DNA from: Microdochium bolleyi
Taxonomy: Eukaryota; Ascomycota; Sordariomycetes; Xylariales; Microdochiaceae
Direction: 5' to 3'
DNA length: 64,000 nucleotides
Assembly (NCBI GenBank): GCA_001566295.1
Contig: KQ964260.1
Span: 595,104 to 659,103, forward strand
Notes under the pieces: generated by a model
Database searches by the model: none
The model's input: only the letters and a program-made list of their open reading frames with translations
What the model was told of the DNA's origin: nothing
Shown here: piece by piece, positions 22,625 through 33,970 of the stretch
How positions within the stretch are numbered: position 1 is the stretch's first letter
How the letters are laid out: each line of letters begins with the position of its first letter
Translations under genes and position numbers: made by a program

Positions 22625-23929
22625 TCACTGCTGTCCCTGCGTGGCCGGACCAGATGGACTTAGCCCCTGCGACTCGAGTATCTCTATGACTTCCTGCAGC
22701 TTCGCAAACGTGACGTGATGGTTCGGACTCCGCTCCAGCCTGTCCCCGAGATACGCGCGCGTGCTCATCGCGACCTCGTACGCCGTCTGCTGTGCCGAGT
22801 TGCGCGGGTTACCAGCACCGACTCCGCGGTCCAGGAGCCATGTGACCACCCGAGGGCTGCCGCTCTCGGCGGCCTGGTGCAGGACTGACTGCAGGGGAGC
22901 CGGGTCGCTCGGCTCCCTCTGCACGCTTAGGTTGTTAGACTGGGCCGGCATACTGCTGTCGATGACGCCGCTGCCGCTGCCGACGCGGTCGAAGAGGAAC
23001 TCGAGAAGATCGACATCGTCCTTTTGCGCGGCGATCGTGTAGCACTCATGGCGCTTGCTGAGCGTCAAGGGTCCATTATCCGTGATGAACTGGTCCAGAT
23101 ACAGTTTGACGATGGACGGGCGCCCGAACGCCAGCGCGAGATCGAGCTTGCGGAAGTCCGGGCGCACTCCGCGCTCCATGAGGATGTCATAGAGCATGCG
23201 CGAACTTTCCTCGTCCGGCCCCGTCGCGGCGTGGAGGTGCAGATACTCTCGAGCTGACGCCCACCCGGTGGCGATCATGTCGTGCCAGATGGCGCAGCCG
23301 TTGTCGGCCTGGCCGCGGAACATGCGGTGGCTGCCGCTCTCTCGGCCGTCGAAAGACACGATGTCCGCGTGGGTCGGCTGGTCTCCCTCGGGGCTGAAGA
23401 CGAGATCGTGCGTCGAGGCAGGGGGGATGTTGTGGATGATCTCCCGGGCCAAGCTGTGGTTGCCGACCGATAGAGCTCGTGCGAGAATGATTTGGCAAAG
23501 ACTAGGTGTGTGCAGGATCTTGATTGCCGGGCTCGACACGTTGTCGAGTGCCTGCAAGCTGGCGAGCGTGGTCTGGTCACAGCTGAGTAGCATGTCTATC
23601 AGCTTGTCCTGGGCTTCTCACGGGTATATCAGACTCGATCAATCCACATGCACACGGCTTGTATGGAATTCTTAGAGCACAGACTTACCCGCGGGCGCTA
23701 ATGTTTTTCCCTGGAGCATTGATGCCACCACCGCGCCCTCGAGCACATCGTACTGCGCCCGGCTGGCCACTGATGTGTCTGACAGAGTGCTGCAGTCTGC
23801 ATGGCGCACGGCCTCAGACAAGTGCCTTACGTAGTCACGGAGGTGTTCGCTCAACGATATGCTGCCATCCTGGTACTGGTTGCGACTTTCCCAGAAACAC
23901 CGAGTCAGCAAGTCCGGAAGCGCCATCAT
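22625..23929 (-). CDS. Ankyrin-like repeat protein
   Basis: Exons 23929-23689 and 23616-22625 (72-nt intron, GTAAGT donor, phase 1) give 410 codons. The start is a doublet ATG-ATG; the first is used. The N-terminal part is alpha-helical (SEHLRDYVRHLSEAV). The rest is a run of degenerate helix-turn-helix units of ankyrin type: a clear one reads SVLHQAAESGSPRVVTWLLD then RGVGAGNPRNSAQQTAYEVA, and weaker ones include KLDLALAFGRPSIVKLYLDQ and IAAQKDDVDLLEFLFDRVG. There is no signal peptide, membrane helix or enzymatic domain. It is likely a cytosolic protein-binding scaffold; partners are unknown. It is not a close copy of the ankyrin-like gene at 11.4 kb. Confidence 0.75.
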
Positions 23930-24357
23930 TGAACCCAGAGGGCGGGGAAAGGAGGAAAAGACAGGGATGAGTAGACGCAGAGTGTCAGCAGTCGCCCTGC
24001 ACAGATTAGAAGTGCCCACAGCTCCGAGTTCAATTGTTACATATGTACACTGAGTTGGTTGACCTCTGTAGCTGCATATAACCAACAATTCAAACCCTGA
24101 CCGGGGTCGTCTCCAAGTGCTACGGCATCTGCACTCGCTGGGGCCGGAATCCAACCAGAGAATCCAATCAAACCGACCTGGTCGTGGCGACCTCATAGGG
24201 CACAATCTACTCCGAGCAAATGCAACCCTGTTGTGTATCAATACATATATAACAAGCGCTTCCAGTCGCTGAAAATGATGCTACCAATGAACGCCGAGGG
24301 ATCTCGATGGCCTGCTTGCTTATACTCCCGCCAGATCCTGGTTGAAAGAGGAGAAAC

Positions 24358-25140
24358 TCAACCCACGCTTCCCGCAATCTCGCCCAACCGATGACATATG
24401 GTGAGCCCGCTCATGATGGCCATGAGCTCCCACGACGCGCCGTAGAGCCCAGCCACCCTGCCTTCCCCGCAGAACTCGAATCGCAGCGCCTTGTTCCGGC
24501 TGCGGCTGTTGGGCGTGCACGTGGCCAGGACCTCCCGGGGTTCCGACAGCGCCACGAGCCTCCACCCTTCGGACCGGGGCTCGAGGCCCTCGCCCGTCAC
24601 GTCTGTGAACTTCTCGCGCCACTCGAACTTCTGCCTCTCGAGCACCCGGGACCCATCCGTGTGCAGCAGCATGCTGTCGCTGTCGGGCGCGAACGCGGAG
24701 TCGACGTCCATCGCGAACCTGAGCACCGTCCTCGCGTCCATGCCCACCCCTTTCCGGACGGCTTTCAGCGTTTCCGTGACGAACAGCCCGCTAAAGTCCT
24801 CGCCGTACGACATGACGCTGATGCTGTAGCGGTCCCAGAAGTGGTGCTTCTTGTCCCCCTCGACGTGTGTGTTGGTCACCGTCCCGAGGGCCGGGTTCTG
24901 CGGCTGCAGGCCGTCGTGCAGGATCACGCATGGCGCGGGCCGGATCCGCAGGCTGTTGTGCCGGTTCGTGATGACGAAGAGGCGGTCCTTTCTGTGCGGG
25001 CCGAGGAAGCACAGGTCCTTCTCCCTGTTCTTGAAGCTGCCGCTGCTGCTGCTGCCGTTGTAGACGTTGAAATCGAGGGGCATGAACCGCTGCGTGGTGA
25101 CGGCTTCGACAACCTGTGTCGTGGTCGCGGATGTCGACAT
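24358..25140 (-). CDS. Conserved-looking hypothetical protein, beta-rich
   Basis: The frame is open from 25248; the ATG at 25140 (MSTSATTTQVVEAV) is preferred and gives 260 residues, while the upstream ATG at 25248 would add 36 residues of low quality. The composition is that of a globular, beta-strand-rich cytosolic protein: RFMPLDFNVYNG, then KDRLFVITNRHNSLRIRPAP, KHHFWDRYSISVMSYG, GWRLVALSEPREVLATC and ALRFEFCGEG. The alternation of strands is loosely reminiscent of tubby/LURP-like lipid-binding folds, but I cannot claim that from sequence alone. There is no signal peptide, metal motif or membrane helix. The function is unknown. Confidence 0.6.
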   Translation of the reverse strand: MSTSATTTQVVEAVTTQRFMPLDFNVYNGSSSSGSFKNREKDLCFLGPHRKDRLFVITNRHNSLRIRPAPCVILHDGLQPQNPALGTVTNTHVEGDKKHHFWDRYSISVMSYGEDFSGLFVTETLKAVRKGVGMDARTVLRFAMDVDSAFAPDSDSMLLHTDGSRVLERQKFEWREKFTDVTGEGLEPRSEGWRLVALSEPREVLATCTPNSRSRNKALRFEFCGEGRVAGLYGASWELMAIMSGLTICHRLGEIAGSVG

Positions 25141-25639
25141 TTTCGCAGTGGCAGCGCGGTGGGGGGTGGATCTCCCTCGCAATACTGCTCGGACTTGGAG
25201 GCGGCCATCGTGAGAGGAGGACCCCGTGGTATTTGAGTCATTTATCAATCAATCGCGATATTTTGTGAAGCTGGTCACGCGGGTCTCGCGCTTGGATCAT
25301 GAAACGCGCGGTGTTGCGATTGCTGCGGTGCATCTGTTTCAGCGCCATCTGCCAAGAGACGAGCTTCGTGGGTTTCACCACCACTCTAAACACTCTAACC
25401 ATGTCGGCGGTTCAGCCCCGTGGAGCCTCTGAGGCCATGTACCCCGGATTATAGCACGATCCTATTAATAGCTGGAACTGCATGTCCTTGGCAGCCTGCA
25501 CTACCCCTGTGTATTGCACCAAGAATTCAAGTGCCGCAGGCAGGTATTGTAGATAAGTAGCTTCTTCATGAGACATCATCTGATGACCTGGTCCGCAACG
25601 CGGGCCAGCTTATCTCCAGTGGAGCCCGAATCCTCCTTC
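25141..25639. other. Intergenic, nothing recognised
   Basis: About 0.5 kb holding the promoter of the unknown gene ending at 24358 and the 3' region of the epoxide hydrolase gene. Confidence 0.45.
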
Positions 25640-26845
25640 TCAAGCAGCACAGCCACCAACCTTGAGCAAGATCTCACTGACCTCGTCCGCCTTCTCCAGC
25701 CCCAGCCAGTGCCCCGCATCCAGCTGGAACTCCTCGACGCCCTGCTTCGCCCACGGCTCCGTGAACATGCGCATCTGCGCGCCCGGCGTGACCGTGTCCT
25801 GTGTCCCGCCGATCAGCGTCACCGGCACGTCCAGGGGCTTCCGCTCGTCAGGGACCGCGTCCTCCTCCGCGACATCCGTGCCGGCGAATGTCCGGCGGTA
25901 TGGGTTCAGCGCTGCGGCGACGGCGCCGGGCCGGCGGAAGTACTCGAGCCACTGGTCGCGGTGGGCCTCGGTGTCCCAGGTTGCGAGCGGGGAGATGGTG
26001 TTGGCGAGGAGGCGGGCGCGTGCGGCCCCGATGTGCCCGAAGTCGCTGGCCTGGGTGGCATTTGATGGGGTATAGAGCGTCGAGTAGAACGACTCGAGCT
26101 ATTGCACGTTGAGAGGTGTGAGATTGATGCGACAGTAGGCGCCCGCTTGACTCGGTTCGGTGGAGTATATCGTCACATGGGTCGTCTTTCAATTTCAAGG
26201 GATGACAGACATCACAAAGGCGAAAGCTGGAAGTGCGAAGAGAGGTGGTTCGAGACTTACGTGAGCTCCGATAATGTCTGGCGCACTGAAGTGGCTTAGG
26301 AAGTACCAGTACCCGTACTGCGTGGTCCCCGTGGCCGCCAGCGTGCCAGCATTGATGGCGTCAATGTCCAGATACCCACCCGGGGGGAAGTACCCGACTG
26401 ACATGAATACCAGCCGCGAGAAGCGCTCCGGGTGGTAGTTGTACGTGCGGGCCAGCGCGCCTGCGCCCCAGTCGTGGCCGACACCGATGACGGAGGTCAG
26501 GCCCTCGGAGCCGAGCAGCTCGTCCATGTGCCCGGCCATCCGGCGCCAGCGGTACGCTGAGAGGCCGTCCCCCTGGGGGTCGGGCTTGTCCGAGTCGCCG
26601 AAGCCCAGCATGTCTGGTGCAATCACGCCGAGCCCGGCGGCTGACAGGGCTGTGATCTGCGGTGCCCAGTCGTGCCGGGTTGAGGGGAAGCCGTGGAAGA
26701 AGAGGAACGTGGGCTTCCTGTCCGCACCATCATCACCGGTAGCAGACGACGCAGGCGCGTGCTCGTACGCGTAAGTGGTTCCGTCAGCTGTCGTGAAATG
26801 CTTGGTTGATACACCCGAGGGTGTGGTTGAAGCTGGCGCAGCCAT
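25640..26845 (-). CDS. Epoxide-hydrolase-like alpha/beta hydrolase
   Basis: Exons 26845-26261 and 26098-25640, with a 162-nt intron (GTAAGT donor, TAG acceptor, phase 0), give 347 codons. Residues 49-54 contain the HGFP oxyanion motif. GVGHDWGAG carries the Asp125 nucleophile that distinguishes epoxide hydrolases and dehalogenases from serine esterases. PDMLGFGDSDKPD is the usual strand-loop before it. The charge-relay His is His325 in DAGHWLGLEK and the likely acid Asp is in GGTQDTVTPG. There is no signal peptide, so it is cytosolic. It would open epoxides on lipids or xenobiotics by way of an ester intermediate. ATG 26845 (MAAPAS) is preferred; 21 extra codons upstream are also open. Confidence 0.88.
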
Positions 26846-27407
26846 GACTTGGAACGTTTCTGGGAGGTTTCCCTGGTGAAATTTGGGCCGTGGTCCTGGA
26901 TGGTACAAGCATGCCTCGGTAGCCGCAGCGATCGAAGCCTTTATATCCTTGTGTCATGCTTCACTGGGTCATTTACTTTACCTGTTTAGGTGTCTTGCCA
27001 TGTTCACGCCCTTCAATCCATGTAAATGCTGACGTGAGAAACGTTGACCGCATTGACCGCATCCTCGTGCTTACTGCGCTGTCTTCCAATCCGCAAGAAC
27101 GCCCCCGCAAGAAGTACCCCGACATTCGAGAAATTCGATGGCCGTAGCTCCGACTCGCTTGATTCGTTCGCCAAGATAATTATGGTTATGGGATGCTGAT
27201 AGCCGGCTCGGACTAGACCTGATGAACCCGAGGTCGTCAGAAGTTCCCAGACCCGACGGTGCCGAGCACATGCTAGCCCTGTGGTACGTTTGCCGGGTAG
27301 ATGGGCATCTTCCATTCATACCCCGGACTCACATACGCCGGCAAGCATTCGTCTATCCGATCGTCCGCCCCCTTACTTTCGTCGAATCCATGTGAGGCGC
27401 GTCCCTC
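26846..27407. other. Intergenic, promoter of the epoxide hydrolase gene
   Basis: About 0.56 kb. A TATAAA on the minus strand lies at 26940-26945. No gene was seen. Confidence 0.5.
26940..26945 (-). promoter_or_regulatory. TATA box of the epoxide hydrolase gene
   Basis: TATAAA on the minus strand, about 95 nt upstream of the ATG at 26845. Confidence 0.45.
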
Positions 27408-29417
27408 CTAAGGGTCTGCCAGCGCGAGCGCCTCCATGTCTGACATCAAGTTTAACTCGTCAGTGTCAGGCGAGAGCACTGGCTCCTGATTTTCGCTCTT
27501 ACTTGCCGGCGCCAGGCCGCCGAACCGGAACATTGCGGGGCTGTTGACCGAAATGGCGCCCTGCAGGTTGACCTGTGCATCCGCACTCACTTGTTGGCCG
27601 AGGGAAGAGAGCACTCTCGCTCTCGTGAGGGGACTGCGCACGTCTCGCGGCCTCTTTGAAGGTGCTGGCGTCTTTGGGGGGGCTGGCGTCGTTGAAGTGC
27701 CTTTGCTGCTTGGTATTGCGGTTGCAGGGGCCAAAGCCGAGAACCACCGCCTATCTTGTATCTGCCCCGGGACGGCGAACATATTCGTGAAATTCTGGGC
27801 GTTGAAGGTGCTCGCCTGGTCACCGAACGGACCTTTGGCGACAGCATTCATGATGGGTGGTGCGGTCCCTCCCGGCGGAACGAGCGGCTTGAAGACAAAT
27901 TTCGCTGTCGGTTTCTGATCATCAACGGTTGAGGCTGGTGTGGTAGTGTCGCTGTCGGTAGTCGCGGAGCGCTGGGGCGCTGATGTACCTTGCGTTGACG
28001 TTGAGGCTTCCTTTGAGCGAGAGACAGCGGATGGCTCCGCTGCTACAGGAGTCGCCAAAGGGGTGTTGACAGGCAGAGACTTTGACTCTGGCTCTTCCTT
28101 TTCCTTCTCCTCCTTCTCCTCCTTCTCCTCCTTCTCCTCCTTCTCCTCCTTCTCCTCCTTCTCCTCCTTCTCCGCCTTCTCCTCCTTCTCCTCGCTGGCC
28201 GTCCCAGTAACGGGAAGCTTCGAGAGGAAACTGTACCGCTGCGGCAAAGAAGGAATGGCCGCTGACACGTCAGCCACGATCCTTGGCCCTGGCGAGTTGA
28301 ACGTAAAAGTGGACTTTGTATCAGCGAACAAGATGCTAGGCACCTCAGGGGCAGGCGAAACAGGCTGGGCGTCTACTCTGTAGATGGCGTCGTGCTGATC
28401 CATCAAGGTCTCCGCAGTGACCTTCATATTGACACTGAGAAGCGACTTGAGCACCTTCTCCCATTCCTCTGAAAGCCGGCCAGTCTGGGTGTCGTACACG
28501 TCGTCGCGTCCTTTACCTTCTGACATTATCATGACTTCCTCCCAGCCCATGACGACTTCCATCGCCCGGCTCGTGCTGACCTCGAACCACTCAACGTGGC
28601 TCTTCCGGCAGCCCTGACAGACACGCTCGGCCCGCCACTCGATGCTGAGCTGGTAGTGCGCGAGTGCCTCTGCACGCTGGGCGAATGGGATCACTCCCGT
28701 GTCATATATCAACCTCGGGGTGTAGCCGCAGGAGGCTTCCCATAAGTCGAGACGCCGCTGGGTGTCGGCATACGAGGTCCAGCCGATCTTTACAAAGCCG
28801 GGGTCCTCGTCGCGGGTAAAGATGTACACGCGTCCACTCTCAAGGTCTCGGTTGCCATACTCCGTGGATAGCGAGAGAGGAGTGCGCAGTATGGACGCTA
28901 CGTTCTGGCCAGGCGCTTCGACATGAGGGCGGAAGCGAGAGAGGGGAGGCGGTTGCACGCGAACAGGTCTCACGCTGACCGGGGTCCCATCTCTCTCAGC
29001 CTCTCTCTGCTCCCGGATCTCCTCCCTCCACCGCCGCGCGAGCGGCAGCAGCAGATTGCGCGCCCCAATATCCTCGATGCGGTTCCAGTGACGAGCTCCG
29101 TGCGGCTTGGGCCCGCAGCAGTTGCACTTGGCAAACTCCTGGAGCACCTCGAGCGACGGCAGCGAGGGGCTCGCGATGATGTCGGTGTACAACGCGCGCA
29201 CCCGGGCGTCGTCGACCGCGTGGGCGGTCCAGCAGCACCGCCGCCCTTCGCGCGTGATGTAGATGCACTGCCGGTCCCAGGATGGGTCGATGTCGTGGAA
29301 TCTCACGATCGCGTACACGTCTGGGTCGTCGACCTGGCTCGGCGCGGGGAGCGCGCGCAAGCCGGCGAGCGGGCGCAGCGCGACGAGACGTTCCGCGACC
29401 TCGGGGGAAACGGCCAT
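27408..29417 (-). CDS. T5orf172/GIY-YIG-type domain protein with Glu-Lys repeat
   Basis: An intronless 669-residue protein. An N-terminal Cys-rich segment (about 45-115) contains CCWTAHAV and KCNCCGPKPHGARHW, a possible zinc site. At about 195-285 lies GRVYIFTRDEDPGFVKIGWTS, then RRLDLWEASCGYTP, QRAEALAHYQLS, and CQGCRKSHVEWFEV: the T5orf172 (Mug113-like) variant of the GIY-YIG nuclease fold, with Tyr and the KIG motif visible. The C-terminal half is disordered and holds an EEK repeat of about ten units followed by Pro/Ser/Thr-rich sequence. Fungal members are uncharacterised; the fold suggests nucleic-acid binding or cutting, but activity is not shown. Confidence 0.85.
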   Translation of the reverse strand: MAVSPEVAERLVALRPLAGLRALPAPSQVDDPDVYAIVRFHDIDPSWDRQCIYITREGRRCCWTAHAVDDARVRALYTDIIASPSLPSLEVLQEFAKCNCCGPKPHGARHWNRIEDIGARNLLLPLARRWREEIREQREAERDGTPVSVRPVRVQPPPLSRFRPHVEAPGQNVASILRTPLSLSTEYGNRDLESGRVYIFTRDEDPGFVKIGWTSYADTQRRLDLWEASCGYTPRLIYDTGVIPFAQRAEALAHYQLSIEWRAERVCQGCRKSHVEWFEVSTSRAMEVVMGWEEVMIMSEGKGRDDVYDTQTGRLSEEWEKVLKSLLSVNMKVTAETLMDQHDAIYRVDAQPVSPAPEVPSILFADTKSTFTFNSPGPRIVADVSAAIPSLPQRYSFLSKLPVTGTASEEKEEKAEKEEKEEKEEKEEKEEKEEKEEKEKEEPESKSLPVNTPLATPVAAEPSAVSRSKEASTSTQGTSAPQRSATTDSDTTTPASTVDDQKPTAKFVFKPLVPPGGTAPPIMNAVAKGPFGDQASTFNAQNFTNMFAVPGQIQDRRWFSALAPATAIPSSKGTSTTPAPPKTPAPSKRPRDVRSPLTRARVLSSLGQQVSADAQVNLQGAISVNSPAMFRFGGLAPASKSENQEPVLSPDTDELNLMSDMEALALADP
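28098..28195 (-). repeat. 9-bp minisatellite encoding Glu-Glu-Lys
   Basis: About ten head-to-tail copies of GAGGAGAAG (CTTCTCCTC on the plus strand), with one GCG interruption giving an Ala. It lies inside the T5orf172 gene and keeps the frame, so copy-number changes would only lengthen or shorten the charged linker. Confidence 0.9.
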
Positions 29418-31121
29418 GAAGAGCGGCTGGTGCGTGTGATCGTTTGGTCATTCGCAGGTTGTACTGAGTTGTCGTAACAGTTTAGAGAGCGGACATCGGG
29501 AGTTGCGGGGTGTGCTGCTTTGCTGAGATATTGTCCCGCGGTGCCCCTGGTCGCCAAGACCTCAGCCGCTCGAGGCAGACACGAGCAAGACTCCGTATAG
29601 AGTAAACAAGCATGTCGATCTCATGGTGTCAAGAGTCGTGTCTCGTTGGATAGCAAGTGCTGAATGATCATTAGCCGGGGTATGGACAGTAGCATGGCAT
29701 TGCGATGAACGCGTATGCGACATGATATCTTGGAAGTTCGACCTAGTAATCGGGAACATTGAAACGCCTAATTTTCCGTTCTTCCACTTGCGAGCATACA
29801 ACCCCGTTACAAGTCAATAGAACCTCTTTGTGGCAGTGGCAACTTACTCATTGACAATACGGCCAATCCTCTGGACGTCGTTGTGCAGTGGTAGAAAAGT
29901 ACTCTGGCGATCTGCTTACAACCACAACAGCTTAGCGGTCCCTACGTGCCGCCAATCACCTCAACTCCAAGTGGCTAGCGACCTAACGACGTGCAGCTTG
30001 GCCGTCCCCTGGACCGATTCAAGGACAACAAGACGGAGCATGGACTTGTCAAGAACTTGATGCTGTACATAGCTGTCGAATACGACGATATCCGCGTCAT
30101 GATAAATGGACAGTCGTGACCCATCTGGAATACCCAGTAACCGCAGTCGTTACGCCTATTGCACTTCTGCTGCCGTCTTTCAGTAACTTTCAGTAGTCCC
30201 CGCTACTCCGTGACCAGCACTGATACACCAGATCGTGTGTTAAACACCTCCCAGTCCCCCCCCCCCGCGTCCCCGCCCTTCGGTGGCTGCGATGTCATGC
30301 CCACGGTGGCATATCCGAGCACCGCTGCCGCGGACTTGCCCCCAAACGTGACGACATGTCTGTGAGTCATGATGTCAAGGTTTCTGACGCAAGCGCCCTT
30401 CCTCATTGCAACGACACTTCATCTACTCACTAGGCGCAGTAGGGCCGGGTCGGTCTCAAAGCCCAGAGTGAGCCGACATGCATCCTCCCTAACATCCACC
30501 AGGCAGGCGACAACCTGGGCGACAACCCTCCAATGTACCCTGGCAAAACATCGAAGTAGATTGCGGCCGCGAAGGGAGCAAAGAATACAGAGAAAAGCCC
30601 ACCGGTACACACTGTGGGATGTCGTGTCACGTTATCTTGTGACACGCGATTTGACGCCCTCTTGCCGAAACATTGCGACTGTTGTGTCACCCGGTCAGAG
30701 AAGCAACAGCGGAGATCTGGGAATACCAAGCAGAACATCCCAGTAACCTAGGTTCCACCATCGAACAATTATTGTACAGATAGGAGTACTTGATCTTGTG
30801 GTCTCACCCTCCGGCCCTCGTTGTGGACGCAACAGACCGATCAAGATCTTGTGCTGCGCACGTATTTGGTCACATTCCCGAGACATCTGGGTTTGTGCAA
30901 CTTCGAGTTAAGTACAGTGTGCAATATCTTCAATGGAGCAGAGCACCGCGCAGCCCAATGGAGGGAACGCACTGCTCCCTTGAAGTCTATAAGAGCACCG
31001 GCCCATCTGGCTCTGGCACATCAAAACTATTCCAAGGTCTCTCGGTCACAAGCCAGCCCGGTGAAATCAAGACTCAACGTGCACGCCAAACAGCTACAGC
31101 TTCACCCGTCGATACCTCAAT
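29418..31121. other. Long intergenic region, no gene seen
   Basis: About 1.7 kb. It contains a 13-nt poly-C run near 30,258 and, at 30988-30995, a TATA-like TATAAGAG before the gene at 31122. No coherent frame was found. Confidence 0.55.
30988..30995 (+). promoter_or_regulatory. TATA-like element of the 149-residue protein gene
   Basis: TATAAGAG, 134 nt before the ATG at 31122. Confidence 0.4.
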
Positions 31122-31791
31122 ATGGCAGGATTCTCCATCTCGTTCGACGCCCACAGACCGTCCAAGTCAACCAGCGGCGAGCAGAAATTTGGTGAGTACA
31201 AAGAGATGTGTCCGCTGGTGTGGTCCTTACTAACGAATATGGTCCCATCTATGTAGGCGCCCTCGTCAGCCTCAAGGCCCCGCAGGCGGGCCACAACGAG
31301 TGGGTGGCCGAGCAGCTTGAGGTGAGCTCCGGCCTCTCGCTGAACGATGACCGCTCAAAGAAGGAGCTCGACTGGGCGCACGGCCCAGTTAAGGTAAGCA
31401 GAAACTTAGCATGCACTGGCTGGTCCATCTCCGACTTGTACCCGGACTTGACGGTTCACGTTGTCAAGCACATATAGCGAGATCCTCTCCTTGGGTTGTC
31501 TTCCTCCCCTTGTCCACACCTTGCTGATCGAGTCGGTCTCTCTGTCAGATCACCGGCTACATCAACACCGATACGTTCGAGCTCGGCCTGAGCCCTGTCA
31601 TCGCAGGCATAAGCACGGGCAACGTGTACGGCGACCTGAGACAGAACGTAGAGCTCCGGATCAACCTCGCCACCACACAGGGCACAACTAGGTTCTACCT
31701 CAAGAACGGCAACGAGCTGTGGATCAGCGTCGACGTGAAGGTGAATTTCGGCGGGAACACTGTCGGAGACTACAAGATCATCAGCCTCTGA
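31122..31791 (+). CDS. Small cytosolic protein of unknown function
   Basis: Exons 31122-31191, 31257-31393 and 31549-31791 give 149 codons. Introns are 65 nt (phase 1, perfect TACTAAC branch point near 31229, TAG acceptor) and 155 nt (phase 0, GTAAGC donor). There is no signal peptide. The protein starts MAGFSISFDAHRPSKSTSGE, has a helix with KKELDWAHGP, and ends in a strand pair FYLKNGNELWISVDVKV then FGGNTVGDYKIISL. It also contains a Gly/Val strand (VIAGISTGNVYGDL). It looks like a compact beta-sandwich. I believe similar proteins occur across filamentous fungi as hypotheticals, but no function is known to me. The exact splice continuity makes the gene model strong even though the role is open. 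Confidence 0.75.
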
Positions 31792-32327
31792 GCTGTAGGC
31801 AGAGCAGGGTCGGGCGTTTCGTGCGTGTCCGCGACCTAGACGGAGAGTGATGCTTCCTGGCTGACTTTTTTGGTGGACTACTCGTGACGGTAGTCTCGCA
31901 AGCCCAGGGTTTGTGTCTTGACTAGCTGGTATCTGATAATCTAAGGAATCTCTTGAAGACGTGCGTGTGATTCGATGCACCGAGTACAGGTTCGCAACTG
32001 GTGCGGCCAAATGAGTTCGTTTTAACCCAAGGCAGCAACTGGTGTCACTGAACGCACGATATGCAAGTCACCATGCTAATTTTCATGGCACCATTACACG
32101 CCCAGTACGGTATTTCCGCCTTGCGCCAGGAGCACGTGAGGACGGACGCGGTCAGGAGCAACGTCCATATTGACATGCGAGGACTGGGACAAATTCAGGT
32201 ATACTTCGTACTTGATTGTTTGGCACATGAATTTATTACATTAGCTGCGAAGATATCTTAGTCGTCCAACAATAATTTCTCCCACGAGACTTGGCTGACC
32301 GGGTAGGGCACGAAGGACAAGAGCGAT
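31792..32327. other. Intergenic between convergent genes
   Basis: About 0.54 kb of 3' flanking sequence; nothing recognised. Confidence 0.5.
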
Positions 32328-33970
32328 TCAAAGAAACAACGCCATCAGGAACACCGAGACCAGCGACCCGAAAGCGACCTGCAGATTCGCGGCGCCTGCA
32401 GTCGGGATTGGGGTCTCTGACCCGGTCGCCGAGACGACCGGCGACTCCGTGCTAAAGTCTGGGATGCTCACAGACGTCGGCGACGGCAGCGAGACAGGAG
32501 GGACGCTGATGCTGACGGACGTCGGCGATGGGAGCGAGACGGGAGGGATGCTTGTGCTCGCGGTCGGGAAAACAGTCTGCGTAGGGTTCTCCGAGTCACT
32601 CGGCACGATGACAACCGTACTGGTCTCCTGCGTCTGTGTCTGCGTAGGCGGCACAGCGGTCTCGCTCGGCGTCACGATCACCACTGGCGATGTGACGATC
32701 GCAGTTGACGACGGAATGCCGTCCTCAGTCGTGGTAGTCGGCACGACCACCAGCGGGCCCGTCAGCGTGGGCGCCGCGTACGGCGGGTCGAATAAGCCAA
32801 ACCGCCCGCACGCGTTGCACGGGTATGCCCAGGAGCTGACCTGCTTGGGCGCCGCGAGGACCGGGTTGCAGCGCGGGTCGGGCGCCATGGTGGCGATTGC
32901 CCCGGGGGCCACAGACCTGGGGCAGTCGGTACCGATGTCAGAGAGGGTGAGCTGCTGCGTGGCGCCCGTGGAGGTGTCGCCCACAATGGTTGAGACCTGG
33001 CTCAGGTCGAGCGGCAGGATCCAGTCCGAGGTGGCTGGGCCGAAGGGCGCGCCGGCCGTGTTGGTGCCGACGGCGGTGGGGATGAGCATGTACACGGAGG
33101 GGGACGTACTGGTATTTTTAGAAAGTGTTAACAAAAAAAGGGTCACGGGATAAGGGGAGATTGAGGAGAGACTTACAACGTATAGTCAAGGGACTCATCT
33201 ACCCAGGTGGTAGGGTATGAGTATGGCCGGTCTGTCGGCCAGAAGTACAGGTTGACCGTCTCGACAGAGCTGTGGACGGATGTTGTTAGCATTGTGTACT
33301 TGAAAGACACTGTGGGTTCTTGGTGTGACCTACATGCTGCATGTCGTCGGACACGGGTCGAATGTCGTCGAGAAGATGGTCTCAGTCGTGTAAGTCGTGA
33401 CCGGCAGGGTCTGAGTCGTCGTATCAGTGTCCGTCTCGGTCACCGTCTGGTGCTCCGTGCCAGTGATGGTCACGTAGCCCGTGTTGGTGATCGTGACCGA
33501 GTCCGTGTCCGTCACCGTGGTGGAGTCTGTGCCTGTTATCGTTACAGATTCGGTCAGGGTGTCGGTCACGAATGTCGTGCCCGTGCTGGTGTTGGTCACA
33601 AGGTCGGTGTAGTACAGCGTCGTGGTGATCTTCTCGGTCACGTACGACTCGACGACCTTCGTCTTGATGCTGGTGACATACGAGTCCACGGGGACAAGTT
33701 TCGTTGTCGTGTAGTAGTCGGTCTTGGTGTTGTAGGCGGTCGTGACATAGCTGCCCACTTCCTCGGACTCGCAGGTGGACACAGAGGACGCAGCTGTGTT
33801 ATAGCTGGTATCATGTTCTGTGTTGTACTCCGCGTGATCTAGAGTGTCTGATCAGCTTTTGCTTTCCGAAATGGCCTTGACAGCTCGCAGGACAGTTACA
33901 CACCTTGACCTGCGTTTACCCGCGAGGCAAGAAGAACCAGCGAAGCAAGAATGGCGCCTTTAGACAACAT
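32328..33970 (-). CDS. Thr/Ser-rich GPI-anchored cell-surface protein
   Basis: Exons 33970-33904, 33838-33334, 33269-33177 and 33108-32328 join to 481 codons; introns are 65, 64 and 68 nt. Exon 1 encodes the signal peptide (MLSKGAILASLVLLASRVNA). Exon 2 is a long Thr-rich, Val-alternating stretch with repeated TVT/TIT and TDTDS units, typical of O-glycosylated wall adhesins. Next comes a compact segment with Trp, Cys and Pro (VNLYFWPTDRPYSYPTTW; DCPR; NPVLAAPKQVSSWAYPCNAC). Two near-identical copies of PPVSLPSPTSVSI follow. The C-terminus ends in a GPI-type hydrophobic tail (LQVAFGSLVSVFLMALFL) after a small-residue omega region. The product is probably displayed on the plasma membrane or linked into the wall. 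It is transcribed away from the pseudo-protease gene across a 1,025-bp shared intergenic region. Confidence 0.85.
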
